Assembly (NCBI GenBank): GCA_003221825.1
Contig: QHUE01000155.1
Location: forward strand, 1-6,061
Reading direction: 5' to 3'
DNA from: Gemmatimonadota bacterium
GTDB taxonomy: Bacteria; Gemmatimonadota; Gemmatimonadetes; Gemmatimonadales; GWC2-71-9
Length of the DNA: 6,061 nt
Shown here: piece by piece, positions 5,423 to 6,061 of the stretch
Position numbering within the stretch: the first letter of the stretch is position 1
How the letters are laid out: each line of letters starts with the position of its first letter
Position numbers and translations under genes: made by a program
The notes under the pieces: generated by a model
Told to the model about the DNA's origin: nothing
The model's input: the letters and a program-made list of their open reading frames with translations, nothing else
Database searches by the model: none

Positions 5423-6061
5423 TTCAGCAGGCCACGGCGGTGCAGCGCCGCTTGCAGCACCGGCTCGATCGCGCGGCGCAGCGGCTCATTCGCGTACCCC
5501 ACCCACGCCACATCGCTGGTCAGGTCGAACGGCGCGTCGAGTCGCGCTCCAAGCCGATCGGTAATCACCACGCCCGCTTCGCGAGCGATCAGCTCGGTAC
5601 ACAGATCGTAGGGGTGGCAGCACAAACCGGCCGGGTTCACCAGCGGGCGCAAATCAGCGATGAACCGGTCGTGGCCGGCCATCAGCTCGTACAGCTCGCC
5701 GCCGGTGCACGCATACTGGTCCTCGAAGCACGCCGCCCGGCGCGGCTCCGGTTTCACGAGCGCCCCGACGACTTCGTCGTCGATCGCGGCCAGGATCTCC
5801 CGCGCGCCGGGGAAGAAGCGCACCACGGTCGCGAACCCGTGCGCGATCGTGACGGCGCCGGAACGCCGCAGCGTGAGTGGCTCGGCCTTGCCCGAGACGC
5901 GATTCCAGCGCCGCGCCTCCATGCCTTCACCCCGCAGCGCCCACAGCTGATCCGAGAGATGCTGCTTGAGCAGCGGAATCTCGGTCTGCACGGCAAGCAC
6001 CACATCTGACAGACGAGTCGCCGCGCCGCGATTTGGCGCCACGCCGGTCAGAACCCAGGCG
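5419..6061 (-). CDS. inositol-monophosphatase-fold family protein, N-terminus beyond right edge
   Basis: The frame is open from the right edge to TGA 5421-5419. The first start-like codon is GTG at 6042, but reading continues upstream as AWVLTGVAPNRGAATRLSD, which looks like family interior. I therefore treat it as 5'-partial, with the metal-binding Glu and DP(I/L)DGT motifs expected outside the window. Seen: the C-terminal half of the fold, with STGG-like CTGGELYELMAGHDRFIADLRP (soluble, no membrane segment). It then has HPYDLCTELIAREAGVVITD, the counterpart of WDxAAGxLIVxEAGG, whose Asp (codon 5607-5605) is a metal ligand in IMPase enzymes. The family removes phosphate from inositol-, fructose-bis- or nucleotide phosphates. 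This one has a Tyr where Trp is usual and an unusual insert, RRWNRVSGKAEPLTL, so its substrate is unknown. Overlapping the kinase by 4 bases, it probably shares its transcript and pathway. Family call is fairly sure, activity is not. Confidence 0.68.
   Translation of the reverse strand, partial: AWVLTGVAPNRGAATRLSDVVLAVQTEIPLLKQHLSDQLWALRGEGMEARRWNRVSGKAEPLTLRRSGAVTIAHGFATVVRFFPGAREILAAIDDEVVGALVKPEPRRAACFEDQYACTGGELYELMAGHDRFIADLRPLVNPAGLCCHPYDLCTELIAREAGVVITDRLGARLDAPFDLTSDVAWVGYANEPLRRAIEPVLQAALHRRGLLK

Noticed and set aside
5383..6009. Plus-strand 208-codon frame opposite the IMPase-fold gene
   Set aside because: Its Arg/Gln/His-rich composition is typical of a GC shadow, and the minus strand carries the family motifs.
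5419..6042. GTG 6042 as the true start of the IMPase-fold gene
   Set aside because: The frame stays open upstream with family-like residues (AWVLTG), no ribosome site is visible before 6042, and the fold would lack its first metal motifs.
1..6061. CRISPR array, tRNA, insertion sequence or phage segment
   Set aside because: No spaced repeats, cloverleaf-like sequence, transposase or integrase motifs, or terminal inverted repeats were seen.

Overview
This window is GC-rich (about two thirds G+C by eye), densely packed bacterial DNA. It uses GTG as well as ATG starts, has one strong Shine-Dalgarno site, and encodes exported proteins with Sec-type signal peptides. The gene content (polysaccharide-degrading enzymes plus sugar metabolism) and codon style suggest a soil or plant-matter-degrading, high-GC, Gram-negative-like phylum such as Gemmatimonadota or Acidobacteriota. 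That placement is inference; no phylogenetic marker gene is present.

Layout. (1) Positions 1-1439, minus strand: the N-terminal half of an exported GH115-family enzyme (xylan alpha-1,2-glucuronidase family), cut by the left edge. It is open from start codon to edge but has no stop in the window, so it is easy to miss behind long antisense shadow frames. (2) Positions 1440-1478: a 39-base, locally AT-rich gap between divergent starts. (3) Positions 1479-4106, plus strand: a complete exported GH3 enzyme of the beta-xylosidase-like clade, with a PA14 domain inserted in the second catalytic domain and a C-terminal fibronectin-III-like domain. (4) Positions 4103-5422, minus strand: a complete GHMP-family sugar kinase that closely resembles the kinase half of plant L-arabinokinase (ARA1). 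It meets the GH3 gene tail to tail with overlapping stop codons inside a small inverted repeat. (5) Positions 5419-6061, minus strand: the C-terminal part of an inositol-monophosphatase-fold protein, cut by the right edge. It overlaps the kinase start by 4 bases, so the two are probably translationally coupled.

How they may work together (inference). GH115 removes (4-O-methyl-)glucuronic acid branches from xylan. The GH3 enzyme trims xylose or arabinose from the resulting oligosaccharides outside the cytoplasmic membrane. The cytoplasmic kinase could phosphorylate a released sugar, most plausibly L-arabinose, at C1. This would differ from the usual AraBAD route, which goes through L-ribulose-5-phosphate. 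A phosphatase-fold partner in the same transcript as an anomeric sugar kinase is the least explained part of the locus.

I found no tRNA, rRNA, CRISPR array, insertion sequence or attachment site. There is no gene-free stretch longer than 39 bases.
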